Of a stretch of 64,000 bases of DNA, positions 35,625-44,118 are shown piece after piece. The DNA lies in the NCBI RefSeq assembly GCF_000720255.1, contig NZ_JOJE01000006.1, forward strand, positions 330,652 through 394,651, given 5' to 3'. The position numbers were made by a program, and so were the translations under genes. The notes beneath the pieces were generated by a model, which saw only the letters and a list, made by a program, of their open reading frames with translations, was not told the origin of the DNA and made no database searches. Positions within the stretch are counted from its first letter, which is position 1, and each line of letters opens with the position of its first letter. Source of the DNA: Streptomyces griseus subsp. griseus. Lineage in GTDB: Bacteria; Actinomycetota; Actinomycetes; Streptomycetales; Streptomycetaceae.

Positions 35625-36932
35625 TCAGGTCCCAGCGAACTCCCTTTCCCTTCGTGCCTCCGCGGACGTCTTCGGGATGCGTCGCGTCGCGTGCCGCAGG
35701 AAGGGCGGCGCCATCACCGACGTGGCCACGGCCAGCAGGACGATGATGGTGTAGGTGGCGGTGGTCAGGATGCCCAGCTGGAGACCGGCCGTGGCGATGA
35801 CGATCTCCACGACGCCGCGGGCGTTGAGCCCGGCACCGACAGCGAGCGCCTCGCCGTGGCTGAGGCGGCCGAGGCGGGCGCCGAGGTAACCTCCCGCGAA
35901 CTTCGCCGCGGTGGCCACCAGCAGCGTGACCGCCGCGGCGAGCAGCACGGTCCAGTCCAGCAGGGCCGCCAGATCCACCTGCAGCCCCGCGGTGGCGAAG
36001 AACAGCGGTGCGAGCGTCGACATCACGAAGACCCGGATCGTGTCGAGCGTCCTGCGGCTCGCCGAGCCGAGCGAGCTGATCACGATGCCGCACAGGAAGG
36101 CGCCCAGGATCGGCTCCATGCCGAGCGCCTGGGTGCCGGCAGCGGACAGCATGATCATGACGACCATGGCCGCGACGCTGACTCCCGGTTGCCCAGCACG
36201 TTCGGTGTGCTGGAGCACTCTGCGGGCCACTGGACGGACCACGAAGAGGGCGATCGCCAGCGCCGCGGCAAGACAGCCGACGGTCTGCATGATCATGCTG
36301 AGCCGCGCTCCCACGACGACCATGGCAGAGACGACCGACAGCAGCAACCATCCGACGATGTCGCTGATGGCCGCGGAGCCGACGATGAGCTGGCCGACGT
36401 CGCGGTGCAACAGCCGCATGTCCAGCAGTGTCTTGGCGATCACCGGGAGCGCGCTGACCGCGATCGCCACCCCCATGAACAGGGCGAAGGCACCCCGGCC
36501 GGCGTCCGGCGCCATGAGCGAGGCCGGCAGCAGGAAGCCCAGGGCGATGCCGAGCGCCAGCGGCAGCACCACGCTGCCGAGGCTGACGCAGCTGACGGCG
36601 CGGCGCCGGCGGCGGATCAGATCGATGTCGATGTGGGCGCCTGTGATCGCGACCAGCAGCAGCACGCCGACTTGCGCGACCGCGGTGAGCAGATGGGTCT
36701 GGGCGGGCTCCCGCGGCAGCAGCCAGTCCGAGAGGCCGGGCAGGAGCTCTGCGAACACGGAGGGGCCGAGCAGCACCCCGGCGGAGAGTTCACCCACCAA
36801 GGGGGGCAGGCCCAGGCGCACCGCCAGCATCCCCAGCAGCACGGCGGTCGCCAGCAGCAAGCCGATCTGCAGCAGGAAGACCAGCATCTGGTCGTGGCCG
36901 ATCGAGGGAACCGGTCGTGCGGCTGTCACCAT
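35625..36932 (-). CDS. CPA2-type cation/proton antiporter
   Basis: The 435-residue membrane protein has about 12 hydrophobic helices and the Na/H exchanger family text. Examples are [55 protein letters not shown] and [14 protein letters not shown], with a final [20 protein letters not shown]. There is no cytoplasmic TrkA domain. It lies 27 bases downstream of the thioesterase on the same strand and may be co-transcribed with the halogenase operon. Antiporters at the edge of antibiotic clusters are often export or ion-homeostasis genes. A role in the product's transport or resistance is possible but unproved. Confidence 0.85.
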   Translation of the reverse strand: MVTAARPVPSIGHDQMLVFLLQIGLLLATAVLLGMLAVRLGLPPLVGELSAGVLLGPSVFAELLPGLSDWLLPREPAQTHLLTAVAQVGVLLLVAITGAHIDIDLIRRRRRAVSCVSLGSVVLPLALGIALGFLLPASLMAPDAGRGAFALFMGVAIAVSALPVIAKTLLDMRLLHRDVGQLIVGSAAISDIVGWLLLSVVSAMVVVGARLSMIMQTVGCLAAALAIALFVVRPVARRVLQHTERAGQPGVSVAAMVVMIMLSAAGTQALGMEPILGAFLCGIVISSLGSASRRTLDTIRVFVMSTLAPLFFATAGLQVDLAALLDWTVLLAAAVTLLVATAAKFAGGYLGARLGRLSHGEALAVGAGLNARGVVEIVIATAGLQLGILTTATYTIIVLLAVATSVMAPPFLRHATRRIPKTSAEARREREFAGT

Positions 36933-36959
36933 CGAGGTCCTCTTTCGTCTTTCGAGAGG

Positions 36960-37709
36960 TCAGGAGGCCCGCGCGATCAGGAGGGACAGAATCACTTCCG
37001 CCACCCCGGACGGATCGCCGGCCGAGAGCAGGTGTCCTCCGGGCAGGACCGTCACCTCGCACCGTCCCGTGGTGTGGTCGGCCCATGACTCCAGCCGAAC
37101 CGACGCGTCGTCATCGGCACCGGCGAGGACCTGGACGTCTCCGGCCGTCGTCATGGAGCGGGTCAGGTCGATGAAGGACTGGGACAGCCGCAGGTCGTCG
37201 CGGATCACCGGATAGAGGCGCTCGGCGAGCTCCGGCGTGCGCAGTACCTCGGCCGGGATCTCGCCGCCCATCGCGGTCAGCGTGGCGACGGCGCCGTCGA
37301 GGGAACCCAGCTCCTCGGTCCGGATCCGCTCCCTGACCGAGGGCGGTGAGTTGGAGGCGGCGATCAGCAGGGGGACCGGCCGCTGCCGGACGAACGCGGC
37401 CGCCGCCAGCCCGATGTAGGAGCCGAGGCTCTCGCCGTAGATCGCGTCCACGTGCCCGCCGAGCTGCGCGGTCACATCGGCGATCACGGGTTCGGCCCGG
37501 GTGAGGAGGGCTTCCCGGTAGCGCCGGCCGTGGCCGGGCAGTTCGACAGCGCGGAAGTCGACCCGCTCGCCGAGTTCCCGGCGCAGACCCCGGAAATAGC
37601 CGGCCCCGCAGCAGGACGGCGGAATGAACGCCACGGTCGGCGTCCGCCCGCCGCTGCCGGTCGCCGTCGTACGCGAACGCATGCGCGTACGCGCGCTCGT
37701 GTCGTTCAC
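36960..37709 (-). CDS. Type II thioesterase
   Basis: The 249-residue alpha/beta hydrolase has the TEII pattern: FIPPSCCGAGYFRGLRREL, RAVELPGHGRRYRE, and the catalytic Ser in IYGESLGSYIG (GESLG instead of the usual GHSMG). The catalytic His is in LPGGHLLSAG. I prefer the GTG at 37709 because AAGG lies 8 bases upstream and it follows the halogenase stop by 28 bases; the ATG at 37682 is the alternative. Such enzymes clear stalled acyl groups from carrier proteins or release an amino acid after tailoring. Next to a halogenase and its carrier, it resembles CytC4-type thioesterases. Confidence 0.85.
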   Translation of the reverse strand: MNDTSARTRMRSRTTATGSGGRTPTVAFIPPSCCGAGYFRGLRRELGERVDFRAVELPGHGRRYREALLTRAEPVIADVTAQLGGHVDAIYGESLGSYIGLAAAAFVRQRPVPLLIAASNSPPSVRERIRTEELGSLDGAVATLTAMGGEIPAEVLRTPELAERLYPVIRDDLRLSQSFIDLTRSMTTAGDVQVLAGADDDASVRLESWADHTTGRCEVTVLPGGHLLSAGDPSGVAEVILSLLIARAS

Positions 37710-37737
37710 ACCGCCCGCCTTCGTCGAATCCGTGCGG

Positions 37738-38694
37738 CTACTGGGAGTGGATCGGCGTGCCCCGCAGGGTCGTGGTGGTGATCTTGTTGTGCTTGAAGGT
37801 GTCCTCGCCCCGCGCCAGGACCGCGGCCCACTTCTCCAGCGAGATGCTGCCGCCGTACTCCTCGATGTGGTCGGTGTCCGGGTAGACACGGACCTTCGTC
37901 GGTACGTAGCGAGTGGCGAAGCCCATCCGGTAGTTCCTGCCGGCGCTCGTGTTCGGCAGGGACGCGTGCATGAGGGTCGACCAGAAGATCACGCACTGGC
38001 CCTTCTCCATGGTGAGCGAGACCGCGTCCTCCTCGTTCGGCCGCCAGTCGGGGTCCACCTGGAGCTGGCGGTAGTCGTAGCCGAAGAAACCCCGCGGGAC
38101 GCCGTCCTTGAGCTCGGCGTTGATGCGCCCCTCGTCGTAGTCCATGTGCTTGGTCTCGTCGTAGTTCATCTTGTTCTGTGTGCCGGGAATGATCTGCAGG
38201 CATCCGTTCTCGCGCGTCGACTCCGTGAACGCGGTCCACACCGTGAGCGTGCCCGCCCCGAAGTCGTCGGCGGACTCACCCGGCCACAGCAGCTGCGGCT
38301 TGCCGCTGGCGTTGGCGAAGGTGTCGGCCTGATGCCAGTCGGTGCCCTCGTCCCCGGGGTACTTGGGGAAGAACTCGGTGCGCCAGCACAGCAGATCGGG
38401 CCCGAGGATGGAGGCAACCCTGTCGACGATCTTCCGGTTGCAGACGTGCCGGGCCAGCAGGTCGATGTCGAGGTGGCGGTCGTAGTTGAAGATGTTCGGC
38501 GCCCCGATGCTGGAGTCGACCTCCGGGTACGCGGCGTAGGACCGGTCGAGCGCCTGGCGCTGGACCGTCTTCCACATCTGGTCCATCTCCTCGGGGGTGT
38601 AGATGGTCAGTGGCCCGATGTAGCCGTTCTTGTGGAAGGACGCCAGCTCCTCGCGGGAGAGCCCGAGACCGGTCTGTTCGGTGCTGCTGGTCAT
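37738..38694 (-). CDS. SyrB2-like non-haem Fe(II)/2-oxoglutarate halogenase
   Basis: The 318-residue protein belongs to the phytanoyl-dioxygenase superfamily. At the iron site it reads [15 protein letters not shown]: His121 followed two residues on by Ala123, where hydroxylases have Asp or Glu. The distal His is His243 ([11 protein letters not shown]). Arg262, for 2-oxoglutarate, is 19 residues later. This is the spacing and HxA signature of SyrB2, which leaves room for chloride on iron. The flanks ([25 protein letters not shown]) are also SyrB2-like. It should chlorinate an unactivated carbon of an amino acid held on a carrier protein. The carrier gene is 12 bases upstream. Substrate unknown: threonine, aminobutyrate or an aliphatic residue are all possible. 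Confidence 0.92.
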   Translation of the reverse strand: MTSSTEQTGLGLSREELASFHKNGYIGPLTIYTPEEMDQMWKTVQRQALDRSYAAYPEVDSSIGAPNIFNYDRHLDIDLLARHVCNRKIVDRVASILGPDLLCWRTEFFPKYPGDEGTDWHQADTFANASGKPQLLWPGESADDFGAGTLTVWTAFTESTRENGCLQIIPGTQNKMNYDETKHMDYDEGRINAELKDGVPRGFFGYDYRQLQVDPDWRPNEEDAVSLTMEKGQCVIFWSTLMHASLPNTSAGRNYRMGFATRYVPTKVRVYPDTDHIEEYGGSISLEKWAAVLARGEDTFKHNKITTTTLRGTPIHSQ

Positions 38695-38706
38695 GTCTGG
38701 ATCCCC

Positions 38707-38994
38707 TTACCTGGTGGTTGACGTGGCGCTTTCGACCGGCTGGGTCTTCGTCACGGCCATGCCGAGCGGCTCCTCGTACGTGGTCCTCATGTCGAGCACG
38801 GCTCCGAAGGAGTCGCCGAGGAACTGGTTGAGTTTCGAGAACGTCAGTGAATGTCCGCCGACGTCGAGGAAGTTGTCGGAGCCGGTGATATCCGGGTCGT
38901 CGAGTTCGTCGCGCAGCCACTTCACGACCGAACGCTCGATGTCCGCCGGGTCTGGCGCGCCATTCCCCGCGTCGTTCGTCCCTGGCATCTGCAT
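38707..38994 (-). CDS. Peptidyl carrier protein of the halogenase
   Basis: The 95-residue protein starts at ATG 38994 behind GGGAGGAAG. The 4'-phosphopantetheine Ser is in FLDVGGHSLTF. A short acidic N-terminus precedes a four-helix carrier domain, and about 20 extra residues follow it. It is the first gene of the operon carrier-halogenase-thioesterase(-antiporter). SyrB2-type halogenases act only on aminoacyl-S-carrier substrates, so this is the probable chlorination platform. No adenylation domain is fused to it, unlike SyrB1, so loading must come from another protein. Confidence 0.88.
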   Translation of the reverse strand: MQMPGTNDAGNGAPDPADIERSVVKWLRDELDDPDITGSDNFLDVGGHSLTFSKLNQFLGDSFGAVLDMRTTYEEPLGMAVTKTQPVESATSTTR

Positions 38995-39288
38995 GGAGAC
39001 TTCCTCCCGTAGGTCTTTCTGCCGCCGCATTGACGTGAGCGTGCTGCCCGCCGTTGTCGAAGAGGGGCGTCCGCAGGGCGGACACAAGAAGCAAGGCATG
39101 GCGGCATGCATATGGCGAAAGGCTGGTGGGACGTAGGCAGGGAACTTTCCCGCGTTCCTTCAGCGGGACCGGTCGTATGCGTCCCCGCGGCGATTCGCGC
39201 CCGATAGGGTCCCTGCAAGTGATCCCGCGTCGCCTCAAGCTAGACCGGTGAGCGGGTTGTCTTCAAGACCGTGCGGCGCCTCGTCAAT

Positions 39289-39306
39289 TGTCCCGTTGGC
39301 GGGACA
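39289..39306. promoter_or_regulatory. Cluster palindrome, copy A
   Basis: TGTCCCG-TTGG-CGGGACA lies in the 508-base divergent region between the carrier-halogenase operon (start 38994) and mbtH (start 39503). It is one of four related sites, all in intergenic DNA of the peptide cluster. The rest of this region holds no gene that I can see. Confidence 0.65.
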
Positions 39307-39502
39307 GCGGTCGGACGACACCGCAGGTGACCGGTGACGTCACGGGCCCGCCGCGGCTGCCGTCGTGCAACAGCGCCGCCGCAGTGGTCAAGCGCAGGCG
39401 GCGCCGTATAGCCTGCCGGAGCTCAGTGAATTCGGCGCCCGGCATTGCGAACCGGTTTTGCGCGCCAAGTGGTGGAAATTCACTCACGGAAATGAGATTT
39501 GC

Positions 39503-39721
39503 ATGTCGAATCCGTTCGAGGATGAGAACGGCACCTATCTGGTATTGGTCAACGACGAGGGGCAGCATTCCTTGTGGCCCTCTTTCGCCGAGGTGCCGGC
39601 GGGATGGACCGTCGTCAAGGAGGAGGACAGTCGCAAGGCCTGCCTCGAATACATCAACGAGAACTGGACCGACATGAGGCCGAAGAGCCTGGTCGAGACC
39701 ATGAGGGCCGACAGCGCCTGA
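39503..39721 (+). CDS. mbtH: MbtH-like NRPS chaperone
   Basis: The 72-residue protein begins [20 protein letters not shown] and carries the three invariant Trp region ([14 protein letters not shown] and [12 protein letters not shown]). These proteins bind adenylation domains and are needed for their folding or activity. The ATG at 39503 gives the usual family length. It leads the operon containing the dehydrogenase-like cassette. Its client may be the stand-alone A protein or the NRPS. Confidence 0.95.
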   Translation: MSNPFEDENGTYLVLVNDEGQHSLWPSFAEVPAGWTVVKEEDSRKACLEYINENWTDMRPKSLVETMRADSA

Positions 39722-39760
39722 CCGGCACCTCGTCGGAGGTATGACACTGACGGAGCGGAC

Positions 39761-40714
39761 ATGCGCGGGAAGGAAACCGGCACGTTGGCAGCCCTCACCC
39801 AGTTTACTGACGAGGATCTCGAACTCCTCGCGTTGATCCGGAACTTCGAGCTCGCCCTGCTCGACCTCTTCGGCGCGGGGAAACTCAACGGCACGACGCA
39901 CACCTGCCTCGGCCAGGAGTACGTGCCGGTCGCGCTGGCGCCACTGCTGCGCGAGGACTTCATCTTCAGCAACCACCGTGGGCACGGCCACTACCTGGCC
40001 AGGTTCGAGGACCCCGACGGGCTGCTCGCCGAGATCATGGGGCGCGCCGGGGCCGTCTGCGCGGGCGTCGGCGGCAGCCAGCACATCTACCGCGACGACT
40101 ACCTGTCGACCGGTGTGCAGGGGCAGAGCCTGCCGGTCGCGGTCGGTGTCGCCCTGCATTTCAAACGCACCGGGCAGAACAGGATCGCCGTGGTCCACAT
40201 CGGCGACGGCACCTGGGGCGAAGGCGCGGTCTACGAGGCCCTGAACATGGCGCAGTTGTGGCGGGTGCCGCTGCTGGTGGTGGTCGAGCACAACGGGATC
40301 GCCCAGTCGACGCCGACCGCGGCTCAGATGGCCGGCACCATCGCGGACCGCGCTGCCTCCTTCGGCATCGGCCACCACGAGTTCCACACCGCGGACATCA
40401 ACGTGATCCGCGCCGAACTGGCCCCGGTCGTGGCCGCCGTACGGAGTGAAAGGGTCCCGGCGGTCGTGCAGTTCCACACCGTCAGGCTCGGCCCGCACAG
40501 CAAGGGCGACGACACCCGCTCCGAGGCGGAGCTGGCCGACCTGCGCGCACGGGAGTGGAGCGGGCAGTACGCGCGGTGCTACGGCGAGCAGTTCGCCGCG
40601 GCCGACGTGCGGCAGCGCGCCCGGATCGCCGACCTGGTGGCCGACATCAGCGCGCGGCCGCCGTCGAGCTGGCCGGCGTCGACGGCTGCGACGGGATCGG
40701 GGGCCGCCCTGTGA
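39761..40714 (+). CDS. 2-oxo-acid dehydrogenase E1 alpha-like subunit (thiamine diphosphate)
   Basis: The 317-residue protein has the E1-alpha pattern: a GQEYVPVALAPLL segment, then FSNHRGHGHYLARF and GVGGSQHIYRDDY. The ThDP/Mg motif runs from GDGTWGEGAVYEALNMAQLW to the VVEHN Asn. It should form an active heterotetramer with the beta half encoded two genes later. It begins 39 bases after mbtH. The stop overlaps a carrier protein start (GTGA), so the usual E1-E2 complex has been modified to hand its acyl group to an ACP. The acyl donor (pyruvate, another keto acid or a ketose phosphate) is not readable. Confidence 0.85.
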   Translation: MRGKETGTLAALTQFTDEDLELLALIRNFELALLDLFGAGKLNGTTHTCLGQEYVPVALAPLLREDFIFSNHRGHGHYLARFEDPDGLLAEIMGRAGAVCAGVGGSQHIYRDDYLSTGVQGQSLPVAVGVALHFKRTGQNRIAVVHIGDGTWGEGAVYEALNMAQLWRVPLLVVVEHNGIAQSTPTAAQMAGTIADRAASFGIGHHEFHTADINVIRAELAPVVAAVRSERVPAVVQFHTVRLGPHSKGDDTRSEAELADLRAREWSGQYARCYGEQFAAADVRQRARIADLVADISARPPSSWPASTAATGSGAAL

Positions 40715-40938
40715 GCACCTTGGAGAGGATCATCGCCGATGTGCTCGGGGTGGCCGAGGAAGAGATCGACGACGAGACCGGAACGGCGACGGCAAGCTGG
40801 ACCAGCCTGCGACATGTGCAGATCATCGCCGCCGTCGGACGCGAGTACGGCCTGCGGATCACCCCGCGGCGGGCCCGCTCCTGCCGGAGCGTCGGCGACC
40901 TGCGCAAACTCCTGGCGGAGGAGGGACGTTCGGCATGA
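40711..40938 (+). CDS. Free-standing acyl carrier protein
   Basis: The 75-residue acidic protein starts at GTG 40711 overlapping the E1-alpha stop. It ends overlapping the next start (ATGA). The fold pattern is that of an ACP: LERIIADVLGVAEEEID at the start and LRKLLAEE at the end. The phosphopantetheine site would be Ser32 in SWTSLRHVQII, where the usual Asp before Ser is Thr. Being locked between the two halves of a keto-acid dehydrogenase makes it the likely acyl acceptor. Confidence 0.75.
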   Translation: MSTLERIIADVLGVAEEEIDDETGTATASWTSLRHVQIIAAVGREYGLRITPRRARSCRSVGDLRKLLAEEGRSA

Positions 40939-43106
40939 CACCCATAGCGGCCACTACCGTCGCCCCGCGCGTCGCGGAGAACCTCAACCACGCGCTGCAC
41001 CGCCTGTTCGACCGCGAGGAGCGGCTCTATCTCCTCGGTGAAGACCTGCTCGACCCGTACGGAGGCGCCTTCAAGATCACCAAGGGACTGTCGAGCAGGT
41101 TCGGCGACCGCGTGGTGGCGACCCCGCTCAGCGAGGGGGGCATTCTCGGCGTCGCGGGCGGACTCGCCCTGTGCGGCAACGAGGTCATCGTCGAGGTCAT
41201 GTTCGGCGACTTCCTCGCGCTCGGCTTCGACCAGGTGCTGAACTTCGCGTCGAAGTCGGTGTCGATGTACGGCCGGCGGGTGCCGATCCCGCTCGTCGTC
41301 CGCTGTCCCGTCGGTGGCAACCGCGGCTACGGACCGACGCACAGCCAGAGCCCGCAGAAGCACTTCGTCGGCATCCCGAACCTCGCCCTCTACGAACTGT
41401 CGCCGTTCCACGACGCCGAGGCGGTGCTCCACACGGCGCTGCAACGGGGCGCTCCCGCCATCCTGTTCGAGGACAAGGTCCTCTACACCCGCCGGATGTA
41501 CCAGGAGAACCGGGTCGACGACGCCTACCGCTACCGGATCACCGGATCGGGCCTGGGCTGGGCCCACGCGTTCCCGGACGGCGAGGAGGACAGCGCGGAC
41601 TTCGTCGTCGTGGCACCCGGCGGCGTCACCCACCGGGCCCTGGACGCGGCACGGGCGCTGCGTGAGGCGCACGGCCGCTCGGTGCACGTCGTGACCCCGG
41701 CGCAACTCCACCCGCTGGACATCGAGCCGGTACTCCCGTTGCTCGCGTCGGCGGGCCGGGTGGCGGTGGTCGAAGAGGGCACGGCGGGCGGTACGTGGGG
41801 GTCCGAAGTGGCGCAAGTCGTCCACGAGCGCATCTGGTCCTCACTGAGCGGCCCGGTGCTCTCGCTCAGCTCCGCGGACTCGATCATCCCCACGGCCGGC
41901 CATCTGGAGCGCGAGGTGCTGCTGGGGGCCGAGGACATCAGGGACGGGATCCGACGGGCTGCCGGATGGGGCGACGCCCTGCGCGAAACCGCACAACCGG
42001 GCCCGACCCAGGCCCAAGCGGCGGCAGTCGAAACGGCGGCGGCCGGAACGACGACTCCCGTGACCGTGCCCAAGCTGAACAACAACGACGAAACGTATCT
42101 GGTCGCCGACTGGCTGGTGGACGAGGACGCGTGGGTCGAACCGGACACCGAGGTCGTCGCGCTGGACACGTCCAAGGCCCAGGCGGACATCGCCGCCTCG
42201 GGCTCCGGCTACCTGCGCCGCGTCGCGGCCGTGGGCGACGAACTGGCCGTCGGCGACATCCTCGGCCACCTCCTCCCCGAGCGCGCCCCACGAGCCGCTC
42301 CCGAGCAGGACCGGCCCGCCCGGCCGACGCGATCGGCCGCGCCCGACCGGCCGGTGGAGCCGATCCGCCCGCTCACCGAGGACGCACCCCAGGAGGACCT
42401 CGCAGCGGAGGTGCACCGCCTCGACCGTGCCCAGCAGGGCACCGCGGCGGTGGTCGCCAAGAGCCATCGCGAGGTCCCGGCCGGCTTCACCCTGGTCAAG
42501 GCACAGGTCGACGACGTCCTGGACCGGCTGGACCGGCTGAGCGACGAGGGCGGCGCCGTGCTCGGTCTCGCGGAGGTGGTGGTCAAGGCGGTGGCCGACG
42601 CACAGCGGGACTTCCCGCGATTCTTCGGATCCCTCGTGGACGACCGAACCGTCGCCCTCGCGGACGCCCCGCACGTCGGCGTCACCGTGGACGTGGACGG
42701 TTCGCTGTACGTACCGGTGGTCACACGCGCGCACGAGCGGTCACTGGCGGAGATCGCGGACACACTCATGGACTTCCGGATGAAGGCGCTGGGCAAGGAG
42801 TTCACCGCACACGAGCTGACCGGCGGGAACATCGCCGTCTCGCTCAACCCCGACCCCGGCGTGGTCCTCGTCCAGCCACTCGTGCTGTGGCCGCAGTTGT
42901 GCATGGTCTCGGTCGGAGCGGTCGGCGATGAATGCCGGATCGACGAGGCGGGAGTCGCACGGACGCGCCGGTTCGTCCACATCGGCCTCGCCTACGACCA
43001 CCGGGTCGTCAACGGCCGGGACGCCGTCCTCTTCCTCACGCGGATCAAGGCCGCCCTGGAGGAGCCCGCCCAGCTGGGAGGAGAACTGACGTGGACTACG
43101 GCTTGA
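40935..43106 (+). CDS. Fusion of E1 beta, lipoyl domain and E2 acyltransferase
   Basis: The 723-residue protein joins three parts. Residues 1-345 are E1-beta (LNHALHRLFDREERLYLLGE, TPLSEGGILGVAGGLALCG, GYGPTHSQSPQKHFVGIPNL). About 375-445 is a lipoyl domain with the lipoyl Lys414 in DTSKAQADIAA. A Pro/Ala-rich linker follows. Residues 490-723 are the catalytic E2 domain with His689 in AYDHRVVNGRD, where the common DHRxxDG has Asn for Asp. Separate genes encode these in housekeeping complexes, so this fusion plus an ACP is a specialised pathway enzyme. It should move a decarboxylated acyl unit from ThDP to lipoate and then to a CoA or carrier thiol. Confidence 0.85.
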   Translation: MTPIAATTVAPRVAENLNHALHRLFDREERLYLLGEDLLDPYGGAFKITKGLSSRFGDRVVATPLSEGGILGVAGGLALCGNEVIVEVMFGDFLALGFDQVLNFASKSVSMYGRRVPIPLVVRCPVGGNRGYGPTHSQSPQKHFVGIPNLALYELSPFHDAEAVLHTALQRGAPAILFEDKVLYTRRMYQENRVDDAYRYRITGSGLGWAHAFPDGEEDSADFVVVAPGGVTHRALDAARALREAHGRSVHVVTPAQLHPLDIEPVLPLLASAGRVAVVEEGTAGGTWGSEVAQVVHERIWSSLSGPVLSLSSADSIIPTAGHLEREVLLGAEDIRDGIRRAAGWGDALRETAQPGPTQAQAAAVETAAAGTTTPVTVPKLNNNDETYLVADWLVDEDAWVEPDTEVVALDTSKAQADIAASGSGYLRRVAAVGDELAVGDILGHLLPERAPRAAPEQDRPARPTRSAAPDRPVEPIRPLTEDAPQEDLAAEVHRLDRAQQGTAAVVAKSHREVPAGFTLVKAQVDDVLDRLDRLSDEGGAVLGLAEVVVKAVADAQRDFPRFFGSLVDDRTVALADAPHVGVTVDVDGSLYVPVVTRAHERSLAEIADTLMDFRMKALGKEFTAHELTGGNIAVSLNPDPGVVLVQPLVLWPQLCMVSVGAVGDECRIDEAGVARTRRFVHIGLAYDHRVVNGRDAVLFLTRIKAALEEPAQLGGELTWTTA

Positions 43107-44101
43107 TGGCCTTCGGGTCGGCGCTCGGCAAGCCCGACGCCGTCGCCGACATCGCCTCGGAGTACACCGAGGACGTCGAGCGCGTACGGGAGTACGGCTA
43201 CCGCACCATCCATCGCAGCCCCGACGGCGTCGGACTCACCGACCTGGCAGTGGACGCCGGCCGCGCGGCCCTGGACGAAGCCGGCGTCGAGGCCGCCGAA
43301 CTGGACCTGGTGGTCCTCGCCATTACCGACATCCCCGAGTACCTGTACTGGGATCCGGCGGCGAGCCTCCAGGACAGGCTGGGTGCCCACCGCGCCGAGG
43401 CGGTCCTGGTCGCGCAGGGTTGCGTCGGCGGGATCACCTGCTTCGACCTGCTCGCCGGCCGGTTCGCCACCCACCCCGAGTACCGGAAGGCTCTGGTGGT
43501 CGGGGCCAACCGGACGTGCGAGGCGTACTGGAACCGGATGGACACCCACTCCCTGCTGTTCTCCGACGGCGCCGCGGCGGCGGTGGCCGGTCGCGGCCAC
43601 CCCGGCCTGCGCTGGAGGGCCAGCGAGGTGCTCACGGACGGCCGCTACGCCGACCTGTTCCTGCTGGAGCAAGGCGGGGCGGCCGACCCCTTCCGCGGCG
43701 GCGAGGAGCCAGCGCCCGCCCGCGACGCCTGGGATCTGATGGAGTTCTTCGACTACGACGCGGAGCGTTTCGAGGCGTTCATCGATCTGATGAACGACCG
43801 GGTGCGGGAAGTGGTGGCCCGCGCCTGCAAGCGCATCGGCGTGTCCGTGTCCGACCTGGCCAGAGTGGTGCTGCTCAACGACAACCTGAGCACCCTGACG
43901 AAGGTGGCCGACAAGCTCGGAGTGCCCCTGGACCGTACGAACCTCGACCTCTCCATGGAGCACGGCCATTTCGGGGCCGCGGACCACATCCTCAACCTCC
44001 GGCGTCACCGCGCGTCGGGGGACTTCCGCGCAGGTGATCTGATCGCCCTGGCCGGCATGGGGCGCGGCATGCACTGGGGCTGCACGCTCCTCGAGTGCTG
44101 A
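43091..44101 (+). CDS. KASIII-like acyltransferase
   Basis: The 336-residue thiolase-fold protein starts at GTG 43091 behind GGAGGAG, overlapping the E2 end by 16 bases. The nucleophilic Cys111 is in VAQGCVGGITC. At the place of the FabH HQAN His it reads LLNDNLST, and the GNTSAAS Asn is replaced in EHGHFGAADHI. The Cys-His-Asn triad of condensing enzymes is therefore lost. That fits the CerJ-like branch that transfers acyl groups to O or N without decarboxylative condensation. Together with E1/E2 and the ACP it may deliver the two-carbon or larger acyl unit to the peptide. Confidence 0.78.
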   Translation: MDYGLMAFGSALGKPDAVADIASEYTEDVERVREYGYRTIHRSPDGVGLTDLAVDAGRAALDEAGVEAAELDLVVLAITDIPEYLYWDPAASLQDRLGAHRAEAVLVAQGCVGGITCFDLLAGRFATHPEYRKALVVGANRTCEAYWNRMDTHSLLFSDGAAAAVAGRGHPGLRWRASEVLTDGRYADLFLLEQGGAADPFRGGEEPAPARDAWDLMEFFDYDAERFEAFIDLMNDRVREVVARACKRIGVSVSDLARVVLLNDNLSTLTKVADKLGVPLDRTNLDLSMEHGHFGAADHILNLRRHRASGDFRAGDLIALAGMGRGMHWGCTLLEC

Positions 44102-44118
44102 GGGCCTGCCGTGGGTCC

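Noticed and set aside
37710..37889. Longer start for the thioesterase at 37889
   Set aside because: It would overlap the 3' end of the halogenase by about 150 bases with unrelated Thr/Ser/Arg text; the family start fits 37709 or 37682.
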